NCBI RefSeq assembly: GCF_013410115.1
Contig: NZ_JACCCV010000001.1
Span: 1-64,000 of the forward strand
Direction: 5' to 3'
Origin: Tunturiibacter gelidiferens
Lineage (GTDB): Bacteria > Acidobacteriota > Terriglobia > Terriglobales > Acidobacteriaceae
DNA length: 64,000 nt
Shown: piece by piece, positions 38,109 through 47,701 of the stretch
Position numbering within the stretch: position 1 is the stretch's first letter
How the letters are laid out: each line of letters starts with the position of its first letter
Translations under genes and position numbers: made by a program
The notes under the pieces: model-generated
Told to the model about the DNA's origin: nothing
The model's input: only the letters and a program-made list of their open reading frames with translations
Databases searched by the model: none

Positions 38109-39368
38109 CTAATTCAAGCGAATCCGATCCGTGTTATCCCACCGGCTCATGTCCGACAGAATCACCGTATCGCCTTCCTGCAATCCTTCCAGCACCTGGA
38201 TACTATTTACCGAAGCCCGTCCGACCTTCACCGGAACTCTCACCGCCGTCTTGCCGTCAGACGCAGCCTTGAACAGGCTGATCGTACTGTTCTCATTCCC
38301 GAACGCCGGACGGCCCACATACAGCACATCCGTCATCCGATCCAGATCGATCGTTCCGTCAACACTCAAGTCCGGCCGAGCACCCTGCGGCAGAGCTCCA
38401 GCGAGTTCTACGTCAACTGTCACCGTTCCGTTCAATACCGCCGGATCAATTCGCATCACCTTGCCGTTGATCACGCCGTTATGTGTATCAATCTCCGCTG
38501 GCTGTCCAATCTGAATATCACGCGCCTGCGTCTCTGCAATCTTCAAACTCGCCTTCAACTGGTCCGGCTGTACCACTTTTGCCAGCGTCGTTCCTGGAGC
38601 CACATGCTCTCCCACCTGGTGCGGCAACTCAACCAGCACTCCGCTGATCCCTGCCCGCACGCTCAACGCATCCAGCTGCTTCTGCTTCAACCCAAGCAGC
38701 GCCTTCGCCTGATCCACCTTGGTCTGCTGCACTGCAAGCTGTGTCTCGATCGCTTTCTCGTTCAGCGTAAGCCGCTGCTTCTCCAGATCGTTCCGCGTCG
38801 TCAACTCATCGGCCTTGCCCTTCGAAGCGCTATAGGTCAACCCACTAATCACACCCAGATCAAACAACGACTTATCCGTCTGCGCCTGCAGTTGAGCCTG
38901 ATTGTGGTCCGCTCCCACCGTCGCCGCTGCAGCCTTCTGATCCATCAGATCGCTCTGCACCTTCGCGCGCGTATTGATGTAGTCCGCCTCTGCGCCCTTC
39001 ATCTGCAGCTGCGCATCCAGCAACTCCTGCTGCAGCTGCGGATCAACAAGGTCCATCAGAATCGTATCCGGCTCAACCTTCGCACCTGGCAGCACGCGAA
39101 TCCGCACCACCGTCGCTTCAGTCTCAGAAGGAATCAGCCGAATCTTGTCTTCCCGCGGAACAAGTGAACCCGGGCCCCGCACCTGGCGCAGCAACGGCCC
39201 GCGCTTCACTGCATCGGTCCACACAGTCGCACGATCGACCTCAGGCGCGGCTGGCTTCAGCCGGGTCACAAAAAACGCAATCACCGCAAGCACCACGAGC
39301 GCGCAGCCACCTGCGATCCACTGCCGACGCATCTTCTTCTGCTTTATATCTGGTCTGGAGATATCCAT
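38109..39368 (-). CDS. HlyD/MacA-family periplasmic adaptor (membrane-fusion protein)
   Basis: 419 residues from the ATG at 39368 (opening MDISRPDIKQKK, which I recall as common in this family); a GTG at 39392 is an alternative. One N-terminal helix (GGCALVVLAVIAFFV), lipoyl-type half-motifs, a coiled-coil hairpin of about 120 residues (from QLQQELLDAQLQMKGAEAD to VDQAKALLGLKQKQLDAL), then a beta barrel and membrane-proximal domain with RIDPAVLNGTVTVDVEL. It should bridge the ABC permease and the TolC-like channel. First gene of the operon. Confidence 0.92.
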   Translation of the reverse strand: MDISRPDIKQKKMRRQWIAGGCALVVLAVIAFFVTRLKPAAPEVDRATVWTDAVKRGPLLRQVRGPGSLVPREDKIRLIPSETEATVVRIRVLPGAKVEPDTILMDLVDPQLQQELLDAQLQMKGAEADYINTRAKVQSDLMDQKAAAATVGADHNQAQLQAQTDKSLFDLGVISGLTYSASKGKADELTTRNDLEKQRLTLNEKAIETQLAVQQTKVDQAKALLGLKQKQLDALSVRAGISGVLVELPHQVGEHVAPGTTLAKVVQPDQLKASLKIAETQARDIQIGQPAEIDTHNGVINGKVMRIDPAVLNGTVTVDVELAGALPQGARPDLSVDGTIDLDRMTDVLYVGRPAFGNENSTISLFKAASDGKTAVRVPVKVGRASVNSIQVLEGLQEGDTVILSDMSRWDNTDRIRLN

Positions 39369-39496
39369 TGCGCCATGTCTAAGTGCATGCACAAGGCCAT
39401 TCTCCCCCGAACGCTTTCAATCACTTAGAGAGCACCGCACCATGCCCCTCGTCCGCAATCGAAACAAACTGTCCATTATCGAACACACAAACGCCG

Positions 39497-42337
39497 CTAT
39501 GCCGACGGAGTTATCTTCAAACCTTCCAGCATCTTGGGCGTAATTCTCTGTCGCAACTTGAAGAACTGATTCCACGGATCGCGGCTCAACCGTCCCTTCC
39601 ACCCTTCGAAGTCCGCAACACGAACGATAGTTCGCTCCGGCGACTTCAGCTCACTCCACTCAAGCGGAAGCGAGACCGCAGCCCCCGCACGCGCCCGCGG
39701 AGAGAACGCCGCCACGGCTGTCGCGCCACGTTCATTCCGCAGATAATCCAGAAAAATTCTGTCCTTGCGCGCCGCCTTGCTCATCTTCGTCAGATAAGCG
39801 CCAGGCTGATCCTTCTCCATCTTCAACACGAACGCATGGGCGAACTGCTTGACCACCGCCCAGTCGTACTCCGGCTCAATCGGAATCACCACATGCAGCC
39901 CCTTGCCCCCTGTGTTCTTCAGGAAGCTCTCCAACCCAAGCTCCTTAAGCTCTCTACGAACCTCGCCGGCGCTCTCGGCCAACCTCGGCCACGCAATCGA
40001 AGCATCCGGATCAAGGTCGATGATGATCCGGTCTGGATGCTCAAGATCCTCATTCCTCGATCCCCACGGATGAATCTCCAGCACGCCCATCTGCGCAAGC
40101 CCGGCAAGCGCCTCCGCGGTCGAAAGCGTAATGTACGGCTCAATCTTCCCCGTCTTCTTATCAGGTACATCCACCGCGGTGATCCCCGGCGGCAGCGTAG
40201 CGTTCACATGCTTCTGATAGAAACACGGCTTCTCGCTCCCATCAGGACAACGTACCAGAGACACCGGGCGGCCCTCGATATGCGGCAGCATATGCGATGC
40301 AATCGCCCAGTAGTAGTCGGCCAGTTGCTGCTTCGTAAGCTGCGTCTCCACATCCAGAACCTTCTCAGGATGCGTCAACCGCACCGGTACATTCTCCGAA
40401 GCAGATTTCTTCGATACTTTTCCAACAACTTTCTTTGCAGCGACAGCCTCTACAGGAACGTCCTTCGCGGTATCCGCCTTTACACCACCAGCCTTCGCCG
40501 CAATCCCGGTCGACGCCGAATGCGAAGCGCTTTTCGTCCCGCGAACCCGGGCCGCAACGGTCAGCTCCTCTCGCCGAACCTCGTTCGCAGGCTTATCCTC
40601 TCGCAGTCCTTTAAACGAAGCCTGGCGCACCAGATCATCCGCAGTCCAGGTTGCAAAGTTGACCTGAGCCACCAGCTCTGGCTTCACCCAGTTCGCTCCC
40701 CGACGCGCCTCAGCCGGAGGATTCTCAAACGGATTCTCGTTCTCACGCAGCTCTTCTAACTGATTGCGAAGCACACGGTGTGTCTTCTGCGTAAATCCTG
40801 TACCCGTCCGCCCCGCATAGATCAGCTTCCCGCCGTCGTAGTACCCCAACAGCAAAGCCCCAACTCCGTGGCTCCCATTCGACGGCAAAGTAAACCCGCC
40901 AATCACGAACTCCTGCTCGTGGACGCACTTTACCTTCAGCCAGCTCCCACCTCTCCCACTCGAATACCTGCTTGCAGCGCGCTTGGAGACGATTCCCTCG
41001 ACATGCATCTCGCAAGCTTTCTGAAAGATGACCCCGCCGTCCGACTCCAGGTGTTCGCTAAGCCGCACAAACTCACCATCGCCTTCGAGAAGTGTGGCCA
41101 GCAAACTCTTTCGCTCAATCAGCGGCAGACCCCGCATGTTGTGTCCGTTCAAATGAAGCAGATCAAACACAAAATAACTAAGCGGCTTCTTCACGCCCTC
41201 CTGAAACGCAGCCTGCAAATCGGCAAAGCTGGTGGTGCCGTTCTCTGCCAGCACCACAACCTCGCCGTCAAGAATCGCCCGCTCCACCGGCAACTCTCCC
41301 ACCAGAGCCGCAATCGTCTTCATCCGGTGCGTCCAGTCCAGCCCTGTACGCGTCAGCAGTTGAACTCTATCCCCATCCTTGCGAGCCTGAATGCGATAGC
41401 CATCCAGCTTCAACTCATGCAGCCATCCAGTACCACTAGGCGGAGTCGCCGCCTGTAACGCCAGCTCCGGCGTAATAAACTCAGGCATTTTTTCCTTCGG
41501 CGCACCCGCCGGCACCGTCAACTTCCCGGCAACCCTCTTCGACTTGCGAGACTTCGCGCCTTTATCCGTAGAGACGGTCTCACTCGAAGCGTTCTCCGCA
41601 ACCACCCCTTTCGCAGCCGCATCCCCCGCATCCTTTCGATACCAGGCATTCCCCCTCGCAGTCTCCTTCGAGTTCCACACATGATCTTCATTCCGCGCAA
41701 TCTCCTCGAGACCTCGCCCCGTCACGACACTGTTCGGTTCCTCATCGGTTACTGCGGCTTCATCCTTCGTCCGCTCAAAATCATCATGCTCTTTGATCAG
41801 CAGCCAATTCGGCTTGCTCTCATTCGCAGCCTTGCCACCCATGCGAATCAGAGCCCACTTCCCCTTCATCTTCGTCCCATGCAGGATGAACTTCAGTGAG
41901 CCCGTACGCAGTCCCTCATCCACATCGGTGTGTCCAGCCTGCGGCTCCCACGTCCCTTGATCCCACACCATCACCGTGCCGCCGCCATACTGGCCCTTCG
42001 GAATAATCCCCTCAAAGCCCCCATAGTCGATCGGATGATCTTCCACCTGCACCGCCAGCCGCTTATCTGCCGTGACGTAGCTCGGCCCCTTCGCCACAGC
42101 CCAGCTCTTCAGCACCCCATTCCACCCAAGCCGAAAATCATAGTGAAGCCGCGTAGCCGCATGCTTCTGAATCACGAAGGGCAGAGGCTGATCGTTAAAG
42201 AACTTCTTTTTCGCCGACCCGCTAGGCTCCCCGGTGACCTCGAAGTCCCGCATCGAGCGATAGAGTCCAAGCTGCTCATCCACAGCGTCCGCAGCAGACA
42301 CCATGGACTTCGGCTTGGCTCGCTTCTTCGTAGCCAT
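39497..42337 (-). CDS. ligD: ATP-dependent DNA ligase D (NHEJ)
   Basis: 946 residues in the order phosphoesterase - ligase - polymerase. The 3'-phosphoesterase domain (about 45-190) has QKHAATRLHYDFRL and VQVEDHPIDYGGFEG. The ligase domain has the adenylated Lys310 in HELKLDGYRIQ plus motif DGEVVVL and C-terminal OB motif GRTGTGF. The primase-polymerase domain (about 660-946) has LTHPEKVLD, the metal-binding IIDLDPD and GGKGLHVVIPI. It fills and seals double-strand breaks with Ku. It starts 8 bp after the Ku gene. A Lys/Ser/Ala-rich linker lies before the polymerase domain. Confidence 0.97.
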   Translation of the reverse strand: MATKKRAKPKSMVSAADAVDEQLGLYRSMRDFEVTGEPSGSAKKKFFNDQPLPFVIQKHAATRLHYDFRLGWNGVLKSWAVAKGPSYVTADKRLAVQVEDHPIDYGGFEGIIPKGQYGGGTVMVWDQGTWEPQAGHTDVDEGLRTGSLKFILHGTKMKGKWALIRMGGKAANESKPNWLLIKEHDDFERTKDEAAVTDEEPNSVVTGRGLEEIARNEDHVWNSKETARGNAWYRKDAGDAAAKGVVAENASSETVSTDKGAKSRKSKRVAGKLTVPAGAPKEKMPEFITPELALQAATPPSGTGWLHELKLDGYRIQARKDGDRVQLLTRTGLDWTHRMKTIAALVGELPVERAILDGEVVVLAENGTTSFADLQAAFQEGVKKPLSYFVFDLLHLNGHNMRGLPLIERKSLLATLLEGDGEFVRLSEHLESDGGVIFQKACEMHVEGIVSKRAASRYSSGRGGSWLKVKCVHEQEFVIGGFTLPSNGSHGVGALLLGYYDGGKLIYAGRTGTGFTQKTHRVLRNQLEELRENENPFENPPAEARRGANWVKPELVAQVNFATWTADDLVRQASFKGLREDKPANEVRREELTVAARVRGTKSASHSASTGIAAKAGGVKADTAKDVPVEAVAAKKVVGKVSKKSASENVPVRLTHPEKVLDVETQLTKQQLADYYWAIASHMLPHIEGRPVSLVRCPDGSEKPCFYQKHVNATLPPGITAVDVPDKKTGKIEPYITLSTAEALAGLAQMGVLEIHPWGSRNEDLEHPDRIIIDLDPDASIAWPRLAESAGEVRRELKELGLESFLKNTGGKGLHVVIPIEPEYDWAVVKQFAHAFVLKMEKDQPGAYLTKMSKAARKDRIFLDYLRNERGATAVAAFSPRARAGAAVSLPLEWSELKSPERTIVRVADFEGWKGRLSRDPWNQFFKLRQRITPKMLEGLKITPSA

Positions 42338-42345
42338 AGCGAACT

Positions 42346-43242
42346 CTACGCCGACTTACGCGGTTTGGTCGCCTTTGCAGGCTTCACCAGCTCAATACCC
42401 TTTTGCGCTTCCGCCGCCGTGGCCCTTGCCGGAGCCTTCTTCTTACCCGCAGCCGCCTCGTCGCCCTGCACACTCTTCCGCAGCGCGTCCATCAAGTCAA
42501 TAACCTTGCCCGATGCAGGTGCAGGCTCATCCTTCGGAATCGGCGCATGCTTTACCTTCGCCTCAACCATCTCGCGCAACGCAGCCTCGTACTCGTCCTT
42601 GAACTTCTCCGGCTCGAACTTCGACGCTTTGCGCTTGATCAACTCCTTCGCCAGCGAGAGCTGATCTTCATCCACCGCGACCTTCTTGATGTCTTCGAAA
42701 AACTCCTTGGGATCGCGAAGCTCCTCCGCATAACGCATCGTGTACGCCATCATGCCCGGCAGCTTGTCGTCAGTGGCAGCCGACACCGCCACCAGGTGCT
42801 CGCGCCCACTGAAAGCAATCTTCCCCAGCGCAATCTTCTTCGTCGTCTGCAGAGCCTTGCGAACAACCGCGAACGCCTCTGCCTGAACATCGTTCTCCGG
42901 CACTACAAAATACGGCTTCTCGAAGAACTCAGGATCAAGCTCGCCCTCATCGACGAACTGCGTCACCTCAATCGTGTGCTTCGAAGGAATTCGAATCTGC
43001 TCGATCTCCTCCGGCTCGACCATGACGTACTCGCCCTTGCGATACTCGTAGCCCTTCACGATATCGGAACTCTCCACCTTGCCCTCATCACCTGAGACCT
43101 TCTGGTGCTTGATCCGCTCACCCGTCTTGCGACTCAATTGATGAAAGCGAATCTCGCTCTTCGACTCGGTCGCCGTAAACAGCTTGACTCCAAACGAAAC
43201 AAGCGAGATCTGTATCTGACCTGACCAGTAAGGACGCGGCAT
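42346..43242 (-). CDS. ku: Non-homologous end-joining protein Ku
   Basis: 298 residues from the ATG at 43242 (GGAGAA 6 bp upstream; a 10-residue upstream extension is unlikely). The opening is PRPYWSGQIQISLVSFGVKL and the core contains KGYEYRKGEYVMVEPEEIE and YFEKPYFV-like EFFEKPYFVVPE, typical of the bacterial Ku homodimer ring. A Lys/Ala-rich C-terminal tail probably contacts DNA or LigD. Coupled with ligD. Confidence 0.97.
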   Translation of the reverse strand: MPRPYWSGQIQISLVSFGVKLFTATESKSEIRFHQLSRKTGERIKHQKVSGDEGKVESSDIVKGYEYRKGEYVMVEPEEIEQIRIPSKHTIEVTQFVDEGELDPEFFEKPYFVVPENDVQAEAFAVVRKALQTTKKIALGKIAFSGREHLVAVSAATDDKLPGMMAYTMRYAEELRDPKEFFEDIKKVAVDEDQLSLAKELIKRKASKFEPEKFKDEYEAALREMVEAKVKHAPIPKDEPAPASGKVIDLMDALRKSVQGDEAAAGKKKAPARATAAEAQKGIELVKPAKATKPRKSA

Positions 43243-43407
43243 GAAGGGTTCTCCAAAGTAAGTTGGAAGCAAACAAAGGCCCGGAAGATGCTTTTATCAC
43301 CATAAAGCCCACAAATTCAAGCCTTAAAGCGCAACGCCCCTGGTTTACAACCTCTTACCCTCCTCTCCGACCACCGGGAGGACGGGTGAAATCAATCCCA
43401 TCGAGAC

Positions 43408-43466
43408 AAGGTACACAAGTCACGAAGTGACCGCCCCGCGCGCAGCGGGCCCGTCCGGCAGGACCT
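43408..43466. repeat. Dispersed two-hairpin element, copy 2
   Basis: Same 59-bp element and orientation as copy 1 (55 of 59 identical), with hairpin GTCAC-gaa-GTGAC at 43419-43431. The similarity to copy 3 extends about 40 bp further left (CGACCA.CGGGAGGA). It lies in the divergent gap between Ku and the CPBP protease gene. Confidence 0.8.
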
Positions 43467-43522
43467 GGTTCGCGGAGAATCTACCTGAGCCACCATCTCC
43501 TCCCTATACTGAATCCCAGCAG

Positions 43523-44398
43523 ATGTTCACGCCCGTCAACGTATTCGCTGCCATCCTCACTCTCATCCCTTACCTGTCCTTCGCCTTCTGTAGCGACACG
43601 ATTCAGCGACGAATTCAAGCTCTCCCCGCACCACTCAGGCTACTTCTTCCCTCGGCGCTAAGCCTTCCCTACCTCCTCATCACCCTCGCCGCCTCCAGCT
43701 TTCATTGGTACTGGTTCTGCCTCTACACTCTCCTCCCCATCGCCATCGCACTCCTCCTCCAACAAGCCCGGCAGCTTGATCCTGGCCAGACCGGCAACTG
43801 GCGAGACTATCTCGTCCTTCTCACCCTCGGCCTTGCCGTCGACCTGCGCTGGTTCGAGCCCGCATGGCCTCCGCACCTGGCCGTCTTCAACAAGATCATT
43901 CTGCTCAACGCCGGAATCTATGGCTTCCTGTTTATCCGAGAGTTACACGGAGTCGGCTTCAATCTCCGTCTCAACCTGCGCGACCTTCGCATCGGCCTGC
44001 GCGAATGGGCCTTGTACACGCCTATAGTCATCGCTCTCGGCCTCAGCCTCAGCTTTCTCCACTTCCACCCGCACTGGCCGCGCCTCTCCCAACTCGCCGG
44101 AGCCTACCTTTTCACCTTCCTCTTCATCGCTGTCCCCGAAGAACTCTTCTTCCGCGGCTGGCTGCAGAATCTCCTCGAACGGCGCATAGGCCGCAATCAG
44201 GCATTGCTTCTAACCAGCGCCCTCTTCGGTCTCTCCCACTTCAACAAGCGCGCCCTTCACTTCAACTGGCGCTATGTTCTTTTAGCCGCGATCGCCGGCA
44301 TCTTCTACGGCAGAGCCTGGCGTCAGGATCGCCGTGTCGGCGCCTCAGCCATCACCCACACCACGGTCGACACCTTGTGGTCCATCTGGTTCAGGTGA
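43523..44398 (+). CDS. CPBP-family (CAAX/Abi) intramembrane metalloprotease
   Basis: 291 residues from the ATG at 43523; a longer frame reaches back into the dispersed repeat and is rejected. About eight hydrophobic segments. Catalytic motifs of the family are intact: PEELFFRGW (motif 1, EExxxR), FGLSHFNKR (motif 2) and ITHTTVDTLW (motif 4). Members cleave membrane-embedded substrates; bacterial substrates are mostly unknown. The last 76 bp overlap the convergent gene at 44323-45093. Confidence 0.88.
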   Translation: MFTPVNVFAAILTLIPYLSFAFCSDTIQRRIQALPAPLRLLLPSALSLPYLLITLAASSFHWYWFCLYTLLPIAIALLLQQARQLDPGQTGNWRDYLVLLTLGLAVDLRWFEPAWPPHLAVFNKIILLNAGIYGFLFIRELHGVGFNLRLNLRDLRIGLREWALYTPIVIALGLSLSFLHFHPHWPRLSQLAGAYLFTFLFIAVPEELFFRGWLQNLLERRIGRNQALLLTSALFGLSHFNKRALHFNWRYVLLAAIAGIFYGRAWRQDRRVGASAITHTTVDTLWSIWFR

Positions 44399-45093
44399 TG
44401 CTGCCCATGCGGCCGATACCTCAGGTAACCAAGCCCGACCCGCATATTGTGCTGCACCGACGCCGGCAGAGTAACCGCAACACAGATCCCGAGAACCGCA
44501 TGCGCCATCCCCAGCGTAAACAAGTTCCGATACCGCAGAAAGATCAGACAAGCCGCCAGTCCCCACACCAGCGTCATCACCGTCAGAACCGGATTCGGCA
44601 AGTGCGCTAATGCAAAAAGTCCAGCCGCCCCCGCAACCGCAATCCGCCGATCATTCGTCAGCTTCAACAACCGCCTCATCACAAAATCATTCAACAAAAA
44701 CTGTTGAAAGAAGGACCAAACCGTATATCCCCAGAACCCTTGGATCAGCCGCACCGCGCTATGCGGCCCATGCAGCGTCTGCTCTCGCATTGCAAAGATC
44801 ACCGCCCCTGCCGCAAGAAGAACAGCAATCCCCACCACCCACAGCGAACGAAAAAAACCCGCGACCCGCAATCCCATCGCGTCCCAGCCGCTAAAGGAGC
44901 TCCACGTCGTATACCCAATCCAGCCAAGCGTGACGAAATAAAGAACGGTCCGCAGTGGTGCCGGAGTCCAGATCACCACCAGGATCAACCCATACCCCAC
45001 CACGAGATCAAGCAGGGTACGTCTCTTCCACCCCGCAGCCCCCGGCCGCTCTGGCCCGGAGAAGTCCAACGCACTGGCTGCACTCGCACTCAT
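44323..45093 (-). CDS. CPBP-like membrane protein with altered catalytic Glu pair
   Basis: 256 residues, about seven membrane helices. The organisation matches CPBP proteases: FFQQFLLNDFVMRRL where EExxxR is expected, LFALAHLPNP (His of motif 2 retained) and GMAHAVLGIC (motif 4 His retained). The Glu pair of motif 1 is replaced by Gln-Gln, so it may be inactive or use another geometry. It lies 64 bp after the EF-G-like gene on the same strand and overlaps the convergent canonical CPBP gene by 76 bp. Confidence 0.75.
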   Translation of the reverse strand: MSASAASALDFSGPERPGAAGWKRRTLLDLVVGYGLILVVIWTPAPLRTVLYFVTLGWIGYTTWSSFSGWDAMGLRVAGFFRSLWVVGIAVLLAAGAVIFAMREQTLHGPHSAVRLIQGFWGYTVWSFFQQFLLNDFVMRRLLKLTNDRRIAVAGAAGLFALAHLPNPVLTVMTLVWGLAACLIFLRYRNLFTLGMAHAVLGICVAVTLPASVQHNMRVGLGYLRYRPHGQHHLNQMDHKVSTVVWVMAEAPTRRS

Positions 45094-45157
45094 AACACCC
45101 GATCCGAGAAATTCATCGAATGTTTATATTAGCGCCGAGCGGCCCCTGCGTCAGCTT

Positions 45158-47311
45158 CTATTCCTCCGCCTCGTCATGCACCGGCTGCTTCGCGTTCGCC
45201 AGGATCTTCTGCGCCAGCAACGCCGGCACCACCTCGTAGTGATCCATCTCCATCCGAAAACTCCCCCGCCCCTGCGTAATCGAGGTCAGCGTCGTCCCAT
45301 AGCTCAGCATCTCCGCCATCGGAACTTCAGCCCGCACCGTCGTTCCCGCGCCGCCGCTCTCCATCCCCTGCACTCGCCCCCGTCGCCCATTCAGATCGCC
45401 AAGCAACGCCCCGGCAAAGTCGTCCGGAGCCTCGATCTCCACCCGCATCACCGGCTCCAGCAACACCGGCCTCGCCTGCTCCATGCACTTACGAAACGCC
45501 AGGCGCGCCGCCATCTTGAACGACATCTCGCTCGAGTCCACATCGTGGTAGCTGCCGTCGAATACCGTCACCTTCAAATCCACCACCGGATACCCCGCCA
45601 GAAACCCACGCGCCGCCGACTCTCGAACACCCTTCTCTACCGCCGGAACATACTGCCGCGGAATCGCCCCGCCAAATATCTCATTCCCAAACACCACTCC
45701 GCTTCCCCGCGGCATCGCCTCCATGCGAACCTTGCAGTCCCCATATTGTCCATGCCCGCCAGTCTGCTTCTTGTACCGTCCCTGCGCCTCCGCGCGGCCG
45801 AGCACAGTCTCCCGATAAGGTATCTTCGGCGCCTTCAGCGTGACATCCGTGTGGTATCGCCGCTTCAGCTTCGAAACCACCGCCTCAATATGCTGCTGTC
45901 CCGCCCCGGCCACCAGAAACTCATTCGTCTGCGGATCACGGAAGAACTTCACCATCGGATCTTCTTCCATCACCTTATGCAGAGCCGGCCCAAGCTTATC
46001 CTCGTCCGCCCGCGACTTCGGTTCAATTGCATAGGTCATCGCCGGTTCCGGCATCGGCACCGGCTCCAGATAGACCTCATGAGCCTTATCGCCCAACGTG
46101 TCTCCCGTCAAAGTCACCCGCAGCTTCGCCACCGCCCCAATATCTCCCGCATGCAGCTCCGAAACCTCAACCGCCTTCCGCCCCTGCATGATCGACAGAT
46201 GCGCCAGCCTCTCCGGCTCATGCCGGGTAAAGTTCTGCACCGTCTTGTCCGTCGTCATCATTCCACTCACAACTTTAAAAAACGAGATCCTACCCGCAAA
46301 CGGATCGGTCATCGTCTTGTACACATAAAGAGCCAGCGGCTCCTTATCATCCACCTTGCGCATCACAATCTCGTCCTGATCGCCCCCCGCACCGCTCCCG
46401 TTCACGCCGTTCGAAGCCGAATGCAAGATCCCCCGCGTAGCCACCGGCTCCCTCTCCGTCGGCGCTGGCGCATACACCTTCAAAAAATCCAACAGATGAT
46501 CTGTCCCAACATTCCGCAAACCGCTCACATACAGCACAGGAAAGATCCTGTCCTCGCGAATCGCCTCGTGCAGCGCGACGATCAGATGCTCCTCCGGAAT
46601 TGTGCCCTCGCGAAAGAACTCCTCCATCAACTCGTCCTTCCCCTCAGCGACAAGCTCCACCAGCGCCTCATGCGCCGCCTTGGCATCGGCCTTCAACACC
46701 TCCGGAATCACCCCAACCTCACCGCGCCCATCTCCATCCGGCTTGTACAGATAAGCCTTCATCGTCACCAGGTCCACCACCCCATGGAACCCATGCTGAT
46801 CCACAATCGGCAGTTGCACCGGCACCACCTGCCGCCCCCACTTCTCCTGCAACTGCTCAATCATTTTTTGCCGGCCCATCCTGCTATCAGCCTTCGGATG
46901 ATCCACCTGGTTGATCGCGATCACGCGCGGCAGCGTCACTTCGGCTGCGTACTTCCACACACGATCAGAGACCGCCTCCGCCCCGCACTGCGCGTTCACC
47001 ACCACCAGTGCAACCTCCACCGGCAGCATCGCCGCACGCGTCTCATGCACAAACATATGAAATCCCGGCGTATCGATCAGGTTGATCTTAATCCCGCTCC
47101 ACTCCGCAAACGCAACCGCGTTCGACATCGTCGTCCGCCGCGCCACCTCTTCCTCGTCATACGCCGTCACCGCCGATCCGTCCTCAATCCGTCCGCGTGT
47201 CGCCGTCATCTTCGCCGCATGCAACATCGCGCAGATCAACGTCGTCTTCCCACTGTGTGCATGGCCCACCACAGCCACATTGCGAATGTCGTTTCCCAGA
47301 TAGACCTTCAT
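45158..47311 (-). CDS. Elongation factor G-like translational GTPase
   Basis: 717 residues. G1 is GHAHSGKTT (16-24), G3 DTPGFHMF, G4 NQVD (usual NKxD), then EF-G domains II-V with KSRADEDKLGPALHKVMEEDP, GQQHIEAVVSKLKRRY and a C-terminal TQGRGSFRMEMDHYEVVP. The start has AAGGAG upstream. The Lys of G4 is replaced by Gln and the switch I region reads RRTTM rather than the usual RGITI, so this is an EF-G2-type paralogue, not the main translocase (inference). It stands alone with no rpsL/rpsG/tuf around it. Confidence 0.9.
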   Translation of the reverse strand: MKVYLGNDIRNVAVVGHAHSGKTTLICAMLHAAKMTATRGRIEDGSAVTAYDEEEVARRTTMSNAVAFAEWSGIKINLIDTPGFHMFVHETRAAMLPVEVALVVVNAQCGAEAVSDRVWKYAAEVTLPRVIAINQVDHPKADSRMGRQKMIEQLQEKWGRQVVPVQLPIVDQHGFHGVVDLVTMKAYLYKPDGDGRGEVGVIPEVLKADAKAAHEALVELVAEGKDELMEEFFREGTIPEEHLIVALHEAIREDRIFPVLYVSGLRNVGTDHLLDFLKVYAPAPTEREPVATRGILHSASNGVNGSGAGGDQDEIVMRKVDDKEPLALYVYKTMTDPFAGRISFFKVVSGMMTTDKTVQNFTRHEPERLAHLSIMQGRKAVEVSELHAGDIGAVAKLRVTLTGDTLGDKAHEVYLEPVPMPEPAMTYAIEPKSRADEDKLGPALHKVMEEDPMVKFFRDPQTNEFLVAGAGQQHIEAVVSKLKRRYHTDVTLKAPKIPYRETVLGRAEAQGRYKKQTGGHGQYGDCKVRMEAMPRGSGVVFGNEIFGGAIPRQYVPAVEKGVRESAARGFLAGYPVVDLKVTVFDGSYHDVDSSEMSFKMAARLAFRKCMEQARPVLLEPVMRVEIEAPDDFAGALLGDLNGRRGRVQGMESGGAGTTVRAEVPMAEMLSYGTTLTSITQGRGSFRMEMDHYEVVPALLAQKILANAKQPVHDEAEE

Positions 47312-47701
47312 GTCAGACTCTCCTTCACATCAGAGCTGATAAATCTCCATCGGTTACAAATGAAATCTCACGAAAGGGGAGCGATCCGCACCATCTCCAG
47401 CCAACGGCGGACGCCTTCACTCGCCATCGAGTTCAGCCCCCGCAAGGACCGCTATCTCGAGGAGCAGGGATGCTATCACAAACAGGGATTCAGCTTCCCC
47501 CTCTAATTTGCGTCTCACTTGCGCGAGACACGACCGAACCAAACAGCTTTGAAATAAAAAATCTTAGAGACGCTTCCAGCTGTTTCGAAGCATCGACAGC
47601 GTCGCAAAGATCAACCCCTCGAAACGCTTTTCAACAAGCCAGCCCATCACCAGGGACCAGCCGGAGCGGCTCCGCAAGTGGCATAAGCTCTCCACCCGAA
47701 G
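47312..47701. other. Intergenic region without recognised gene
   Basis: 390 bp between the EF-G-like start and the LacI stop. It holds the EF-G RBS and a short inverted repeat GTCTC/GAGAC around 47513-47530. No supported ORF, RNA gene or strong terminator. Confidence 0.5.
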
